A DNA stretch of 64,000 bases, taken from positions 84,961-148,960 of the forward strand of contig CAMYKK010000005.1 in the NCBI GenBank assembly GCA_947258975.1, read 5' to 3'. Position 1 is the stretch's first letter. Every line of letters starts with the position of its first letter. This stretch comes from an uncultured Gammaproteobacteria bacterium (GTDB lineage Bacteria; Pseudomonadota; Gammaproteobacteria; Arenicellales; JAANXG01). Both the position numbers and the translations under genes were made by a program. The notes below the pieces were generated by a model. It did not search any database. It was not told where the DNA came from and saw only the letters and a program-made list of their open reading frames with translations. This document shows positions 63,337-64,000 of the stretch, in pieces.

Positions 63337-64000
63337 GGCCCCTAACTTGGCAAAATTGGTGAACGCGAACCCACAAACAAGACCAAAAGAGACCGTCGCC
63401 ATGAAGTTTAGCAAAGCTACCATTCATCGTAAAACCCACCGCATTCCCGAGATCAAGTTTGAGGATCAACGACTGACCTCATTCGCCGGTTGGTGGTGTT
63501 CCAGTCGCTGTTCAACCGCATCGGCCTGAAACAGCAACTGGCCGGATGTTTCCGCCACCTGAGAGTCAGCCTGATCTATGGCCATAGCGTCATCGTGCTG
63601 TCGTTGACTGTCCACCTCCTGTTGGGTTATCGCCGGCTGCAGGATATGCGCTACTACCGGGATGATCCCATGCTGTGCCGCCTGCTGGGGCTTGAGCGCC
63701 TGCCGGATGTCGCGACCGTCAGCCGCGCCTTGGCAGGTATGGACAGTCAGAGTGTAGATAAGCTGCGGCAACTCAGCCGGCAACGGGTGCTGGAACAACT
63801 CAGTGGTTTGGGACTTGCCCGCATCACCCTGGACTTTGACGGCTCTGTCCTGTCCACCGGCCGCTTCGCCGAAGGCACGGCAGTCGGTTTTAACCGAAAG
63901 AAGAAAGGACAACGTAGTTACTACCCACTGTTTTGTACCGTAGCCCAGACTGGCCAGGTGTTGGATGTCTGGCATCGTCCGGGCAACGTGCACGATGCCA
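63337..64000 (+). mobile_element. IS1380-family insertion sequence, cut by window edge
   Basis: The transposase type and a left-end-like sequence GGCCCCTAACTTGGCAAAAT near 63337 suggest the element begins about here; the exact edge needs the right end, which is outside the window, to confirm the inverted repeats. Confidence 0.65.
63401..64000 (+). pseudogene. IS1380-type transposase, frameshifted and truncated by window edge
   Basis: The frame from the ATG at 63401 (KFSKATIHRKTHRIPEIKFE) breaks at 63488-63489: after GCC GG one base is missing, and the family sequence resumes at 63490 in another phase (LVVFQSLFNRIGLKQQLAGC). The second part has the first DDE aspartate in ITLDFDGSVLSTGRFAEG and the downstream QRSYYPLFCTVAQTGQVLDV and GNVHDA. 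Read directly, the original frame stops at a TGA at 63527-63529. No slippery sequence supports programmed shifting, so the copy is probably inactive. Confidence 0.85.

Noticed and set aside
63480..63495. Programmed frameshift in the IS1380-type transposase
   Set aside because: The junction GCCGGTTGG has no A6G-like slippery run and this IS family normally uses one frame.
1..64000. CRISPR array
   Set aside because: No regularly spaced direct repeats and no cas genes were found; the repeats at 55.8-56.1 kb are palindromic and irregularly spaced.

Overview
The window reads as a chromosomal segment of a free-living, non-enteric gammaproteobacterium of roughly even GC content. The evidence is gene order and content: the gyrA-serC-serA-pheA-hisC-tyrA-cmk-rpsA-ihfB-lapA-lapB train, the rpsP-rimM-trmD-rplS operon next to ffh, heptose genes for LPS, and RfaH, Rsd and LapAB, all typical of that class. 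The genus cannot be fixed from the sequence.

Region 1 (1-8.5 kb, minus strand) makes surface polysaccharide precursors: ugd, a heptose kinase and hldD, then RfaH, a winged-helix protein, and gmd-rfbB-rfbA leading into an ABC export permease cut by the left edge. A perfect ops pause motif (3878-3889) sits in the leader of gmd, about 0.8 kb downstream of the gene for its likely reader, RfaH. Region 2 (8.6-22.7 kb, minus strand) is core metabolism: ComEA-like protein, lapBA, ihfB, rpsA, the aromatic amino acid and serine genes, and gyrA. GyrA has Val at position 83 and a hexanucleotide repeat coding Ala-Lys/Ala-Glu in its C-terminal domain. Region 3 (22.9-31 kb) holds cysC, two nucleotide-sugar genes, the methylthioadenosine salvage pair mtnA/mtaD, ubiG, gph, a YciK-like reductase that lacks two catalytic residues, and rsd.

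Region 4 (31-53.7 kb) is mostly housekeeping: a glycosyltransferase, a DNA glycosylase, rluB, scpBA, trpS, yciO, folK, pcnB, tRNA-Glu, cnoX, xerD, a large exported TPR protein, the ribosomal protein/ffh block, a CcsA-like and a CorB-like membrane protein, two small exported proteins, tsaB, a DinG-type helicase, and rfbDC, the second half of the dTDP-rhamnose pathway.

Region 5 (53.8-64 kb) is accessory and the most interesting part. It contains a panE-like and a DUF169 gene, a repeat island, and a compact cyclic-di-GMP module: a GGDEF-PilZ gene, then a class I c-di-GMP riboswitch with its own promoter, then a 92-residue lipoprotein gene, all on the minus strand. Beyond it lie a glycosyltransferase/methyltransferase/GtrA set, an exported protein with two PilJ-type repeats, a poorly coding stretch with an orphan intrinsic terminator, and a frameshifted IS1380-type transposase running off the right edge. 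The riboswitch-lipoprotein-GGDEF-PilZ arrangement is the best candidate for an undescribed signalling unit.
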